Shown one piece after another: positions 53,913 to 63,035 of a stretch of 64,000 nt of DNA. A program made the position numbers and the translations under genes. The stretch is from Azorhizobium sp965227945 (lineage in GTDB: Bacteria > Pseudomonadota > Alphaproteobacteria > Rhizobiales > Xanthobacteraceae), in NCBI GenBank assembly GCA_965227945.1, contig CBDDGQ010000005.1, positions 1,663,205 to 1,727,204 of the forward strand. The letters run 5' to 3'. Each line of letters begins with the position of its first letter. Position 1 is the first letter of the stretch. Below the pieces are notes generated by a model. That model saw only the letters and a program-made list of their open reading frames with translations, did not search any database and was not told the DNA's origin.

Positions 53913-55571
53913 GTGCTTCGCAGACCTGACATCCGCGTCCCTCAGACCGCGTCGCGCGCGCACCTGCCCTGGATCTACCGGCAGTTCGCCCGTGTCCGGT
54001 CTCTGAGCTATGTGCAGAAAGTCGGCCTGTGCGTGATCGGTTGCGCCCATCTTCCGGCGGCCGTGCTGCTGGCGACCGCCGCCGCGGGCGCGTTCGAAGG
54101 ACTGCAACTGGGGACCGATGACCTCATGGTGGCCCTGAGCATCACGCTGGCCAGCGGCCTGCTGTCGATGTGGCTGCTGACCCAGATGCTGCGCCCGGTG
54201 GAGATGGCCGCCCACGCGCTGGAATCCTACGCCATCCATGGGCGCACCAGTGCCTTGCCCACGCTTTATGAGGATGCGGCCGGCCGGCTGATGCACCACG
54301 CCTCCGGCCTGATGGCCGACCTGGACGACCTGCGCAGCGGGCCGGAAATCTTCGATCTCGGCACCGAACTGCCGAACCGCCTCTTCCTCACCCGCCTGAT
54401 GGACGAACTGGTCGCCGCTAGCGTTGCATTTCATGTGCGCACCCTGCGCATCGCCGCCTTGTCCGCGCCCGGCCGCAGCCATGCCGTCAGCGACGCCCTG
54501 CGCACCCTGGCGGAGATGCTGGACCAGGACGCCGCCGCCCGCACCATCGCCCGCATCGACGACCATACCTTGGCCCTGGTGGAGATGGCGCCGGAGGGCG
54601 CGTCCCTGCCGCCGGACCTGCGCGACCTGCTGGCCGACTTCACGCGCGGCGCGGCGGGGCCGCTGGCGGTCCATGCCGGCGCCGCCGCCTGGCCCCGCGA
54701 CGGCGGGGACGCCGAGCACCTGCTGGCCATCGCCGTGGCGACCCTGGCACCGCTGCCGCTGCCCCTGGGGGCGCCCCATATCGCCACCAGCCCGTCCCAC
54801 GGCGTCGTCGATCTGGAGGATGACCTGCGCCGGGCCGTGACCGACGGGGATTTCCATCTGTTTCTCCAGCCGGTGGTGGCCACCCGCACCGAGCGCATCG
54901 TCAGCGCCGAGGCCCTGCTGCGCTGGAATCGGCCGCGGCTGGGCCATGTGCCGCCGGCCCGCTTCATCCCGCTGCTGGAACAGGCGGGGATGATCGAGGA
55001 GGTGGGCCGCTGGGTGCTCACCGCCACCTGCCGGGCCATCAAGGTATGCGACGCCGCCGGGCTGCCCCGGCTGCAGATCGCGGTGAACATTTCCCCGCAG
55101 GAGCTGCGCAACCCCGGCCTGCTGCGCCAGATCACCCAGGTACTGGACTTCGAAGGGGTGGCGCCGGATCGCATCGAGATGGAACTGACCGAGAGCGCCG
55201 CCTCCGAGGACCTGACGCGATCGCGAGCCTTGCTGGTGGGGCTGCGGGACCTGGGGGTGGGGGTCGCCATTGACGATTTCGGCACCGGCCGCGGCGGGCT
55301 GGCCTATTTGAAGGTCCTGCCCTTCTCGAAGCTGAAGATCGACAGGGAGTTCGTCTCCGGGGTGGATTCCCGCCGCGACAGCCAGGCCATCTGCCAGAGC
55401 GCCATCGCTTTGGCCGGCGGCTTCGACCTCGATGTGGTGGCGGAAGGGGTGGAGACCGCCGCCGAAGCGGATCGGCTGCGGCTGTTCGGCTGCACCCAAT
55501 TGCAGGGCTATCGCTTCGGCCGGCCCATGCCTGCGGTGGACTTCCCCGCCTTCGCCCTGCACGCCACCTAA
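53913..55571 (+). CDS. Membrane-anchored EAL-domain c-di-GMP phosphodiesterase
   Basis: Degrades cyclic di-GMP. The 552-residue protein has two N-terminal helices (VGLCVIGCAHLPAAVLLATA and LMVALSITLASGLLSMWLL) and a HAMP-like stretch (LRPVEMAAHALESYA). A degenerate GGDEF-like region (about 140-295, LGTELPNRLFLTRL at its start) has no GG(D/E)EF. The EAL domain (about 305-550) is intact: E333-A-L in VSAEALLRWNRP, NISPQEL, ELTESA, DDFGTGRGGLAYLKVLPFSK, LKIDREFV, AEGVETAAE and QGYRFGRPMP. All metal and catalytic residues appear present, so activity is expected. Confidence 0.92.
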   Translation: MLRRPDIRVPQTASRAHLPWIYRQFARVRSLSYVQKVGLCVIGCAHLPAAVLLATAAAGAFEGLQLGTDDLMVALSITLASGLLSMWLLTQMLRPVEMAAHALESYAIHGRTSALPTLYEDAAGRLMHHASGLMADLDDLRSGPEIFDLGTELPNRLFLTRLMDELVAASVAFHVRTLRIAALSAPGRSHAVSDALRTLAEMLDQDAAARTIARIDDHTLALVEMAPEGASLPPDLRDLLADFTRGAAGPLAVHAGAAAWPRDGGDAEHLLAIAVATLAPLPLPLGAPHIATSPSHGVVDLEDDLRRAVTDGDFHLFLQPVVATRTERIVSAEALLRWNRPRLGHVPPARFIPLLEQAGMIEEVGRWVLTATCRAIKVCDAAGLPRLQIAVNISPQELRNPGLLRQITQVLDFEGVAPDRIEMELTESAASEDLTRSRALLVGLRDLGVGVAIDDFGTGRGGLAYLKVLPFSKLKIDREFVSGVDSRRDSQAICQSAIALAGGFDLDVVAEGVETAAEADRLRLFGCTQLQGYRFGRPMPAVDFPAFALHAT

Positions 55572-55620
55572 AGTCACGCCGCCTGAGGCACGCCCCCCGA
55601 CGGTGGACTCACGCGCCCGC

Positions 55621-56208
55621 CTAGGCCTCGCGCGCCTCGGCCCGGCGGGCCAGCGCCACGGTCAGCCACACCGCCGAGACGAGGAAATAGAAGGCGCCGA
55701 ACGCGGCATAGGGCGCGATGTCGGTGATGCCGGGCGTTCCGGCGCCGGTCGCCCGCACGATGAAGATGGTGCCGGCCAGCGCCGACTGCGCCCCGCTCAG
55801 GATCATCGCCCATTGCGCGCCCGTCTTCCAGCGGCGCACGCCGGTCACCAGCTGGAACAGGCCGGCGAGGATGGCCCAGGCCCCGAACACGCCCAGCACG
55901 GCGTTCAGGCTCTGCCCCAGGGCGATGGCCACCGCCAGCGTGGTCAGGGCACTCACCAGGACGTTGAGCGCCTGGCTGGGATTGGCTTTGAGCCCACCGC
56001 TCTGCCGCGCATCCACCAGATTGGCGATGGCATCCCAGGCGGGATAGGCGACGAGGAGCACCGCGGCCACCGGCGGCAGGCTCCGCCCGACCGTGAAGGC
56101 GGCGGCCACCCAGGCAAGGGACACGCCGGCGCGGATGAAATAATAGGAGCGCAGCCACTGCGATGCGTCGGAGCGGCGATCGGGCTGCGGGAAGACCTGC
56201 GAGTTCAT
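55621..56208 (-). CDS. DUF308/HdeD-like membrane protein
   Basis: Integral membrane protein of 195 residues with about six hydrophobic helices, including AGVSLAWVAAAFTVGRSLPP, FGAWAILAGLFQLVTGVRRW and AAFGAFYFLVSAVWLTVAL. The repeated FGxWAIxxGxxQLxxGVRRW pattern followed by ILSGxQSxLAG is typical of DUF308 proteins related to acid-resistance protein HdeD. It is divergent from an AraC-type regulator and is its likely target. It converges on the EAL gene with 49 bases between stops, and ends in TAG. Confidence 0.85.
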   Translation of the reverse strand: MNSQVFPQPDRRSDASQWLRSYYFIRAGVSLAWVAAAFTVGRSLPPVAAVLLVAYPAWDAIANLVDARQSGGLKANPSQALNVLVSALTTLAVAIALGQSLNAVLGVFGAWAILAGLFQLVTGVRRWKTGAQWAMILSGAQSALAGTIFIVRATGAGTPGITDIAPYAAFGAFYFLVSAVWLTVALARRAEAREA

Positions 56209-56365
56209 GGGAACGTCCTTTCGGATTCGGCCGGATGATCGGTCAAGGCCAGCCCTTTCCGCGAGGCCGGGAGATCCGCCTTCACATCCGGAAAAGACCG
56301 CGTATGGTCAGGGCGAAACGCGTCCTGATGGCGTGTGATGTACCGCGAGGCCCCGCGATCCTGCC

Positions 56366-57268
56366 ATGACAGAACGGCTGGAAAACTTGACCGATCATCC
56401 GACCGACGGACCGCCCAGCGCCACCGCCGGCGATCTCCTGTCGCATGTGCTGGCGCAGGTGCGCCTCACCGGCGACCGGGTGTTTTCCCACACGCTGGCG
56501 GCGGCGGAGCCGCTGGATCTGGAGGCCGGAGCGGCGCACGTGGTCATCGTCACCAAGGGCACGCTGCGGATCGCGGGCGACGACGGGGACCCGGTGGCCG
56601 TCGCGGCGGACGATCTGGTGCTGTTCCCCCACGGCCCCGGCGCCTTGCGGCTCGCGGCCGCGGAGGCGGGCGCGGCGGTGGTCGCCTGCCGGTTCTGGTT
56701 CGATCCGGAGAGCCTGCGGGGCATGACCTTCGCCCTGCCCCGGCACATTCACCTCCGGCGCGCGGAGGGGGCCGGATGGATCGAGGGCATCGCGCGCTTT
56801 CTCTTGATCGAAGCCGGGGACGTGCAACCCGGCGCGGCCTTGATGATTTCCCGGCTGATCGACCTCATCGTCATCCGCGCCCTGCGCACCTGGGTGCACC
56901 AGGGCCGCGCCACCGGCTGGCTGGGCGGGCTGAGCGATGCCCGGATCGCTCGCGCGCTGAAGGCCATCCACCAGGCCCCGATGCAGCGCTGGAGCGTCGA
57001 GGCCATGGCCGAGATCGCCGGCATGTCGCGCTCGAGCTTCTGCGAGCGCTTCACGGCGCTCGTGGGACGTCCGCCGCTGCGCTACCACAATGAATGGCGC
57101 CTGCGCCTGGCGCGGGACATGCTGGCGCGGCGGGAGGCGCGGGTGGGCGAGATCGGCCTGCGCATCGGCTATGAATCGGAGGCGGCCTTCAGCCGGGCCT
57201 ACAAGGCGCTGTTCGGCCACGCGCCGCGGGTCGCCTATGCGGCGCTGAACGGCACCGGGACCGGATGA
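56366..57268 (+). CDS. AraC-family regulator with cupin-type sensor domain
   Basis: Transcription factor of 300 residues. The N-terminal AraC-binding/cupin-6-like domain (about 20-180, HVVIVTKGTLRIAGDDG, DLVLFPHGPG) precedes the double HTH. The first helix-turn-helix is WSVEAMAEIAGMSRSSFCER; the second is VGEIGLRIGYESEAAFSRAY, then FGHAPRVAY. The pattern PPLRYHNEWRLRLARDML matches the RCS/cupin_6 AraC subgroup. It is divergent from the DUF308 protein gene across 157 bases. Confidence 0.92.
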   Translation: MTERLENLTDHPTDGPPSATAGDLLSHVLAQVRLTGDRVFSHTLAAAEPLDLEAGAAHVVIVTKGTLRIAGDDGDPVAVAADDLVLFPHGPGALRLAAAEAGAAVVACRFWFDPESLRGMTFALPRHIHLRRAEGAGWIEGIARFLLIEAGDVQPGAALMISRLIDLIVIRALRTWVHQGRATGWLGGLSDARIARALKAIHQAPMQRWSVEAMAEIAGMSRSSFCERFTALVGRPPLRYHNEWRLRLARDMLARREARVGEIGLRIGYESEAAFSRAYKALFGHAPRVAYAALNGTGTG

Positions 57269-57276
57269 GTCGACAT

Positions 57277-57301
57277 CCCGGCGAAGGCGCGGTGCGCCGG
57301 G
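57277..57301. terminator. Hairpin between convergent AraC-type and smpB genes
   Basis: Arms CCCGGCG (57277-57283) and CGCCGGG (57295-57301) with an 11-base loop, 5 bases before the smpB stop codon position. No T-run on either side, so function as a terminator is tentative. Confidence 0.4.
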
Positions 57302-57305
57302 GACC

Positions 57306-57782
57306 CTAGCCCCGGTCGCGCATCAGGCGGGCTTTGTCGCGGTTCCAGTCCCGCTCCTTGACCGCCTCGCGCTTGTCGTGCGCCTTGCGGCCCTTGCCCA
57401 AGGCGATCTCCACCTTGGCCCGGCCCTGCTCGTTGAAATAGAATTTCATCGCCACCACGGTCATGCCCTCGCGCTCCACCGCCACGGTGAGCTTGTGGAT
57501 CTGGCGCTTGTGCAGCAGCAGCTTGCGCGGACGTCGGGGCTCGTGGTTGAAGCGATTGGCTTCCAGATATTCCGGAATATAGGAATTGTAGAGCCACAAT
57601 TCCCCGGATTTGCCCGCCGCATAGCTCTCGTGGATGGTGGCCTTGCCGTTGCGCAGGCTTTTGACCTCCGTGCCGGTCAAGGCGATGCCGGCCTCGATCA
57701 CCTCACCGATGTCGTAGTCGAACCGGGCCCGCCGGTTGTCGGCGACCACTTTGCGGGGCAGGTCTTTCTTCTTTTCAGCCAT
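57306..57782 (-). CDS. smpB: SsrA-binding protein SmpB
   Basis: Partner of tmRNA in rescuing stalled ribosomes. The 158-residue product starts MAEKKKDLPRKVVADNRRAR at ATG 57782. OB-fold blocks: FDYDIGEVIEAGIALTGTEV, KSLRNGKATIHESYA, LWLYNSYIPEY and KRQIHKLTVAVEREGMTVVA. The C-terminal basic tail GKGRKAHDKREAVKERDWNR inserts near the decoding centre. It lies 59 bases after dapA on the same strand, a common alphaproteobacterial order. The ssrA gene is not in the window. Confidence 0.97.
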   Translation of the reverse strand: MAEKKKDLPRKVVADNRRARFDYDIGEVIEAGIALTGTEVKSLRNGKATIHESYAAGKSGELWLYNSYIPEYLEANRFNHEPRRPRKLLLHKRQIHKLTVAVEREGMTVVAMKFYFNEQGRAKVEIALGKGRKAHDKREAVKERDWNRDKARLMRDRG

Positions 57783-57841
57783 CACGCTCTCAAATCAGGG
57801 TACGCGCCGTCCGGCGCGTCCCCTCCCGCTTCCGCGTTCGT

Positions 57842-58741
57842 TCAATTGATCAGCCCGGCATGGACCAGGGCGCTGCGCACCACCGCCTTGGTGGGCTCCG
57901 ACACCGGCACGATGGGCAGCCGCACGTCGGGCGCCATCTTGTCCAGCAGGGACAGGGCATATTTGGTGGGCGACGGGCTGGCTTCAATGAACAGCGCCGC
58001 ATGCAGCGGCACCAGCTTGTCCTGGATCGCCAGAGCGGCGGCGAAATCCCCCGCCGCGCAGGCGGCCTGGAACTGCGCGCACAGCGCCGGGGCGACGTTC
58101 GAGGTCACCGAGATGCAGCCCACCCCGCCATGGGCATTAAAGCCCAGCGCCGTAATGTCCTCGCCGGACAATTGGATGAAGTCCATCCCCAGAGCCTGAC
58201 GCTGCAGCGAGACGCGGGACATGTTGGCGGTGGCATCCTTGACGCCGACGATGTTGGGCAACTCGTAGAGCCGCGCCATGGTCTCCACGCTCATGTCCAC
58301 CACCGAGCGGCCGGGGATGTTGTAGATAAAGATCGGCAGGTCCACGCAGGCCGCCACCGCCTTGAAGTGCTGGTAGAGCCCTTCCTGGGACGGCTTGTTG
58401 TAATACGGCGTCACCACCAGCAGACCGTCGGCACCCGCCTTTTGGGCGTGCTGGGAAAACTCGATGGCAGTGGCGGTGTCGTTGGAGCCCGCGCCGGCCA
58501 TCACCGGCACCCGGCCGGCAGCCTGAGACACCGCCCAGTCGATCACGCGCTTGTGCTCGTCATGGGTCAGGGTCGGGCTCTCGCCGGTGGTGCCCACCGG
58601 CACCAGGCCGTCGGTGCCTTCCGAGATCTGCCACTCCACGAAGTCGCGGAACGCCGTCTCGTCGAGGGCGCCATCGCGGAACGGCGTGACAAGGGCGGTG
58701 AAGGAACCGCGAAACAACGACGCGGACGATGCGGACGACAT
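57842..58741 (-). CDS. dapA: 4-hydroxy-tetrahydrodipicolinate synthase
   Basis: First committed step of lysine and diaminopimelate synthesis: condenses pyruvate with aspartate semialdehyde. The 299-residue product has Schiff-base Lys168 (NIVGVKDATANM), Tyr140 and Arg145 (YNIPGRS), Thr51-Thr52 (VGTTGES) and the second-subunit YYNKPSQEG region. This full catalytic triad separates it from the sugar-acid homologue at 28329. It is divergent from the lytic transglycosylase across 240 bases. Confidence 0.96.
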   Translation of the reverse strand: MSSASSASLFRGSFTALVTPFRDGALDETAFRDFVEWQISEGTDGLVPVGTTGESPTLTHDEHKRVIDWAVSQAAGRVPVMAGAGSNDTATAIEFSQHAQKAGADGLLVVTPYYNKPSQEGLYQHFKAVAACVDLPIFIYNIPGRSVVDMSVETMARLYELPNIVGVKDATANMSRVSLQRQALGMDFIQLSGEDITALGFNAHGGVGCISVTSNVAPALCAQFQAACAAGDFAAALAIQDKLVPLHAALFIEASPSPTKYALSLLDKMAPDVRLPIVPVSEPTKAVVRSALVHAGLIN

Positions 58742-58981
58742 GGCGGGAGCCTTGTTCTCAATTTTCGATGCGCGGCGCTCCTTGGCGGGGGCGGCGCGGA
58801 TCGCATCAGATACAGCGTTGTCTGCGCGACGAAAAGGGTATGTCTTAAAGGCGTGAGAGGCTGACGGCGCGGATCGGTCGCGGAAATGTCGGCTTCGAAC
58901 GGCAGGGTGCTTAGCGTTTCGTCAACACGGGTCGACCAAGATCGGCCGCGTGCCAGCTTCGGCGCTGGGCCGCGAGGATTT

Positions 58982-61207
58982 ATGATGTTGCCTGCACGCT
59001 TCCTGCTCTCCTGCACCGCCCTTGCGCTGGCGCTCGCCCTTGTGGTGCCCGCGCACGCGGCCTCGGACGGCACATCGAGCGCAACCAGCGGCGCCGCGTC
59101 CGGTTCCAAGACCGATTCGGACGCGAAAAAGAAGGCCGAGGCCAAGAAGCCGGACGCCAAGAAAGCCGACGCGAAGAAGCCCGACGCCAAGAAGACCGAT
59201 CCGAAAGCCGCCGCCGCGGCCAAGCCCCGTCCGGGCCATGCCCCGCCGCCCAAGGCCACCGCGGCCCGCGCCGCCCCCAAGGCGGCGCCGCTCAGCCTGT
59301 CCGCCTCCAGCGCCCTGCCCAGCGGCGAACTGGGCCAGTTGCGCAATGCGGTCACCGCCGCCAAGAACGGCCGCGGCACCGAGGCCCTGGCCGCCGCCCG
59401 CGAGATGGACGATCCGGTGGCGCGCACCCTGGTGACCTGGCTGGTGATCCGCCACGCCCCCAATGACTACGGCTTCGACAACATCGCCGCCTTCCTGCGC
59501 GACAAGTCCGGCTGGCCCACCCAGAGCACCCTCCGCCGGCGCGCCGAGCGGGTGCTGCTGGCGGAAAACCGCGACCCGGCCACCGTGCGGGCCTTCTTCT
59601 CCGACGGCGATCCGCTCTCCGGCGAGGGCAAGATTGCGCTCGCCCGCGCCTTCGCCGCCTCCGGCGACCGCAACACCGCCGCCGCGCTGGTGCGCGATGC
59701 CTGGCGCAATGACGACATGAGCGAGAGCGTCGAAAACCTGGTGATGGGCGATTTCGGCGTCCTGCTGACCCGCGCCGACCACAAGGCCCGCGCCGATCGC
59801 TACAGCTACAAGCCCGACCAGGCCCGCGCCCTGCGCGCCGCTGCCAAGGCGGGCTCGGACGTGGTGCTGCTGACCCAGGCGCGCCTGGCCATCGCCAAGC
59901 GCTCCCCCGACGGCGCCAAGCTGTTCGCCCAGGTGCCGTTCAATCTGGCCAATGACCCGGCCTATCTGTTCGCCAAGTCGCAATTGCTGCGCCGGGCGCA
60001 GAAGGACCAGGAGGCCGCCGCGGCGCTGCTGCAGGCGCCCAATTCTGCCGAAGCGGTGGTGGATCCCGATGAATGGTGGATCGAGCGCCGTCTGGTGGCG
60101 CGCGAACTGCTGGACGCCGGCGATCCCAAGACCGCCTATCGGGTGGCCGCCACCGGCGCGACCCCGGTGGCCGACAATTATCGCGCCGAGCAGCAGTTCA
60201 CCGCCGGCTTCATCGCGCTGGCCTTCCTGAAGGATCCGCGCACCGCCTCGGCACACTTTGCCAAGGTGGGCGAGAACCAGTCCAACCCCATCACCTTGTC
60301 GCGCGCTGCCTTCTGGCAGGGCCGCGCGGCGGAAGCGGCCGGCGACACCGGCACCGCCCGCGCCCATTACGAGAGCGCGGCGCGCTACAGCACTGCGTAT
60401 TACGGCCAGCTGGCGCGGGTGCGCCTCGGCCAGCCGCCGGTGGCCCTGCGCCGCACGCCGGAAGCCTCGGGGGCCACCCGCGCCACCTTCAACCGCATCG
60501 AGGCGGTGAAAGCCATCCGCCTGCTCTATGCCTTGGGCGAGCGCGACGTGGCCATGACCATGTATTACGACCTCGCCTGGCGCATGGAGGACAGCGCGCA
60601 GCTGGGCCTTCTGTCCGAGCTGGCGGTGGAGAATAACGACGCCCGCGGCGCCCTCGTGGTGGGCAAGGAGAGCGTGGCCGAGGGTCATCCTCTGGATGCC
60701 CAGGCGTTCCCCACCATTGGCCTGCCCGCCTACACCTCCATCGGCAATCCGGTGGAAAAGGCGATGATCTATGCGGTGGCCCGCCAGGAGAGCCAGTTCA
60801 ACCCGCGCACCTTGTCCAGCGCCAAGGCCATGGGCCTGATGCAGGTGACCCCGGAGGCCGGCCGCGAGGTGACCAAGAAGACCGGGGTGCCCTTCTCCGA
60901 AGACCGGCTGATGAACGACCAGTCCTACAATGTGCAGTTCGGCGCCGCCGAATTGGGCGAGCTGATGGAGAATTACGGCGGCAACACCGTCATGGTCTTC
61001 GCCGCCTACAATGCCGGGCGCGGCTCGGTGCGCAAATGGATCGACCGCTATGGCGACCCGCGCTCCCCGGACGTGGACACCATCGACTGGGTGGAGATGA
61101 TCCCCTTCTCCGAGACCCGCAATTATGTGCAGCGGGTGATGGAGAATTACCTGGTCTATCGCGCCCGCTTCGGCACCGACCGCACCACCCCCATCGCCAC
61201 GCGGTGA
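58982..61207 (+). CDS. Soluble lytic murein transglycosylase (Slt-type)
   Basis: Periplasmic enzyme cleaving the MurNAc-GlcNAc bond with anhydro product. The 741-residue product starts at ATG 58982 with a signal peptide (FLLSCTALALALALVVPAHA). A Lys/Ala/Asp-rich repeat region (DAKKADAKKPDAKKTD) covers about residues 45-80, followed by a Pro/Ala linker and a long helical superhelix. The C-terminal SLT domain has catalytic Glu603 in AVARQESQFNPRTLSSAKAM, then GLMQVTPEAG, AAYNAGRGSVRKW and ETRNYVQRVMENYL. An upstream frame extension to 58886 lacks a plausible signal. Terminator-like hairpins follow. Confidence 0.93.
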   Translation: MMLPARFLLSCTALALALALVVPAHAASDGTSSATSGAASGSKTDSDAKKKAEAKKPDAKKADAKKPDAKKTDPKAAAAAKPRPGHAPPPKATAARAAPKAAPLSLSASSALPSGELGQLRNAVTAAKNGRGTEALAAAREMDDPVARTLVTWLVIRHAPNDYGFDNIAAFLRDKSGWPTQSTLRRRAERVLLAENRDPATVRAFFSDGDPLSGEGKIALARAFAASGDRNTAAALVRDAWRNDDMSESVENLVMGDFGVLLTRADHKARADRYSYKPDQARALRAAAKAGSDVVLLTQARLAIAKRSPDGAKLFAQVPFNLANDPAYLFAKSQLLRRAQKDQEAAAALLQAPNSAEAVVDPDEWWIERRLVARELLDAGDPKTAYRVAATGATPVADNYRAEQQFTAGFIALAFLKDPRTASAHFAKVGENQSNPITLSRAAFWQGRAAEAAGDTGTARAHYESAARYSTAYYGQLARVRLGQPPVALRRTPEASGATRATFNRIEAVKAIRLLYALGERDVAMTMYYDLAWRMEDSAQLGLLSELAVENNDARGALVVGKESVAEGHPLDAQAFPTIGLPAYTSIGNPVEKAMIYAVARQESQFNPRTLSSAKAMGLMQVTPEAGREVTKKTGVPFSEDRLMNDQSYNVQFGAAELGELMENYGGNTVMVFAAYNAGRGSVRKWIDRYGDPRSPDVDTIDWVEMIPFSETRNYVQRVMENYLVYRARFGTDRTTPIATR

Positions 61208-61211
61208 GATG

Positions 61212-61247
61212 CGGTCAGCCCCCCTTGAATCCAGCCCGCGCTGACCG
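61212..61247 (+). terminator. Hairpin directly after the transglycosylase stop
   Basis: Arms CGGTCAGC (61212-61219) and GCTGACCG (61240-61247) with a 20-base loop, starting 4 bases past the stop. No T-run, so it may act with the second hairpin at 61293. Confidence 0.45.
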
Positions 61248-61292
61248 TAGGGAAAAGCGGAAAATCAAATAAGCAGTTCTGACGTTGCGGCA

Positions 61293-61322
61293 CGCAGCGA
61301 AATCCGCTGCGAGCGGTTTTCC
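61293..61322 (+). terminator. Intrinsic terminator candidate
   Basis: Arms CGCAGCG (61293-61299) and CGCTGCG (61305-61311) with a 5-base loop AAATC, followed by AGCGGTTTT. It is a compact stem plus T-run downstream of the transglycosylase and upstream of the exported protein at 61440. Confidence 0.6.
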
Positions 61323-61439
61323 ACCGTACGTGACCCATCCAGCATCATTAAATTACAGCAATCCAGCCTCTCTCCATACCTCTTTGCGGCGCAACCCTGT
61401 TAAGCTTACGCCTCGAAGACTACTTGGGAGGAGAGGCTG

Positions 61440-61937
61440 GTGAAGACAATTCTATGCGGACTTGCCCTGGCGGCAACCCTGGCCACAGCGCCCGCCATGG
61501 CACAGATGAAGCAAGAGCCGATGCCCGCCGCCAACTGGCTGTTCGTGCAGGTGGCCGACACGGTGACGGTCGACGGCAACAAGCTGGTGCTCAAGGGTGT
61601 CGCGCCGCAGACCCTGATGTTCACCGACCGGCCGGAACGCATGACCGGCGATACGCCGACGGCCGCCTTCGTGAAGACGTGGACCGCCGGCAAGGACAGC
61701 TTCCAAAGGGATCCGCCCAACGCCACCTTGTCGATGGTGGTGGACGGCAAGAGCCAGGTCACGGTGGTGGAACTGATGGACCCGGAACTCTCCGGCGACA
61801 CCCTGACCTACACCATGCACGTCCTCAGCGATGAAAAGCCCGTCTCGGGAACGTCGCCGAGCCTGTTCATCGACTGGTGGCGTGCCGGCTTCGGCCATTG
61901 CTGGCGCGGCCCCTATGGCGGCCTGCACTGCAACTGA
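61440..61937 (+). CDS. Exported protein of unknown function
   Basis: A 165-residue protein from GTG 61440, preceded by ribosome site GGGAGGAG. The signal peptide (MKTILCGLALAATLATAPAM, cleavage after AMA) is clear. The mature part has a beta-rich pattern (WLFVQVADTVTVDGNKLVLK, LTYTMHVLSDEK) and a distinctive aromatic, two-cysteine C terminus (FIDWWRAGFGHCWRGPYGGL then HCN). No known domain is recognised. Probably periplasmic and self-contained. Confidence 0.8.
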   Translation: MKTILCGLALAATLATAPAMAQMKQEPMPAANWLFVQVADTVTVDGNKLVLKGVAPQTLMFTDRPERMTGDTPTAAFVKTWTAGKDSFQRDPPNATLSMVVDGKSQVTVVELMDPELSGDTLTYTMHVLSDEKPVSGTSPSLFIDWWRAGFGHCWRGPYGGLHCN

Positions 61938-62044
61938 GCGGACGCAAGGACACCCACACGTTCCGGCCCGGCGGCCGCGTCTGCCGGGCTGGAGCGCGTC
62001 GTCGCTCCGGCGCCCGGCAGGGTCCGCGCCTGACGCTTCCCCGC

Positions 62045-62965
62045 TCACCCCCGACCGATCTGCGTCAGATCAAACGGGGTGGTCTGGTAGATCTGATTGA
62101 TCCAGTTGCCGAACAGCAGATGCGCGTGGCTGCGCCACAGGTTTTTCGGCGGGCGGGCGGGATCATCGTCGGGGAAATAGTTCGCCGGCACGCCCACCTT
62201 CAGCCCCGCCGCCACATCGCGGAAATACTCGTCGGCCAGGGAGCCGGAGTCGTATTCGATGTGGTTGCACATGTGCAGCGCCCGGTGCGCCGGATCTTCC
62301 AGCAGGCCCAGGCCCCCCTGGTCGGACTCCATCAGCACCCGCAATCCGCTGTCGGCCGGAATGTCGTCGCGCCGCAGCTCGGTCCAGCGCGAGACGGGGA
62401 TGGCGCATTCGTCCGAGAAGCCGCGCAGATAGGGCGAGGCCGGCGCCAGATTGCGGTGCGGATAGACCCCGAACGCCTTCTCCGCCAAGAGATGCTTGGG
62501 CAGGCCGTGGAAATGATGCGCCGCCGCCTGCGCCGCCCAGCAGACGTTGAAGCTGCCGTGCACATGGGTCTGCGTCCAGTCGAAGATGCGGCGCAGCTCG
62601 TCCCAATAGGTCACCTGCTCGAATGGCAGGGTCTCCACCGGCGCGCCGGTGACCACCAGACCGTCGAAGCGCTCGGCCCGCACATCCTCCCAGTCGCGGT
62701 AGAAACTGGCGATGTGGCCGGCATCGGTGTTGCGGGACACATGGCTGGTGATCTTCACCAGCGTCAGGTCGACCTGTAGGGGACTGGCCCCCAGCAGGCG
62801 GGCGAACTGGGTCTCGGTGCGGATCTTGTTGGGCATCAGGTTGAGCAGCGCGATGCGCAGCGGGCGGATGTCCTGGCGCGCCGCATCGGTGTGGCGCAGC
62901 ACCATCACCCCTTCCGCATCCAGGGTGGCGCGCGCCGGCAGATCGTCGGCAATGGTGATGGGCAT
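62045..62965 (-). CDS. metAA: Homoserine O-acetyltransferase, MetA family
   Basis: Acylates homoserine at the start of methionine synthesis. The 306-residue product from ATG 62965 has ribosome site AGGAGGAGG. The catalytic Cys142 (FNVCWAAQA), His235 and Glu237 (HMCNHIEYD) match the E. coli numbering exactly. Residue 111 is Glu (TGAPVETLPFEQV); in characterised MetA enzymes Glu at 111 goes with acetyl-CoA use and Gly with succinyl-CoA, so this enzyme should be an acetyltransferase despite frequent annotation as succinyltransferase. A riboswitch-like leader lies 70 bases upstream. Confidence 0.93.
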   Translation of the reverse strand: MPITIADDLPARATLDAEGVMVLRHTDAARQDIRPLRIALLNLMPNKIRTETQFARLLGASPLQVDLTLVKITSHVSRNTDAGHIASFYRDWEDVRAERFDGLVVTGAPVETLPFEQVTYWDELRRIFDWTQTHVHGSFNVCWAAQAAAHHFHGLPKHLLAEKAFGVYPHRNLAPASPYLRGFSDECAIPVSRWTELRRDDIPADSGLRVLMESDQGGLGLLEDPAHRALHMCNHIEYDSGSLADEYFRDVAAGLKVGVPANYFPDDDPARPPKNLWRSHAHLLFGNWINQIYQTTPFDLTQIGRG

Positions 62966-63035
62966 GACGGTCCTCCTCCTGCGACGGGAGTGGGACAGAC
63001 GCTGGTGGCATGACCCGTTTGATTGCCGGTTCGGC

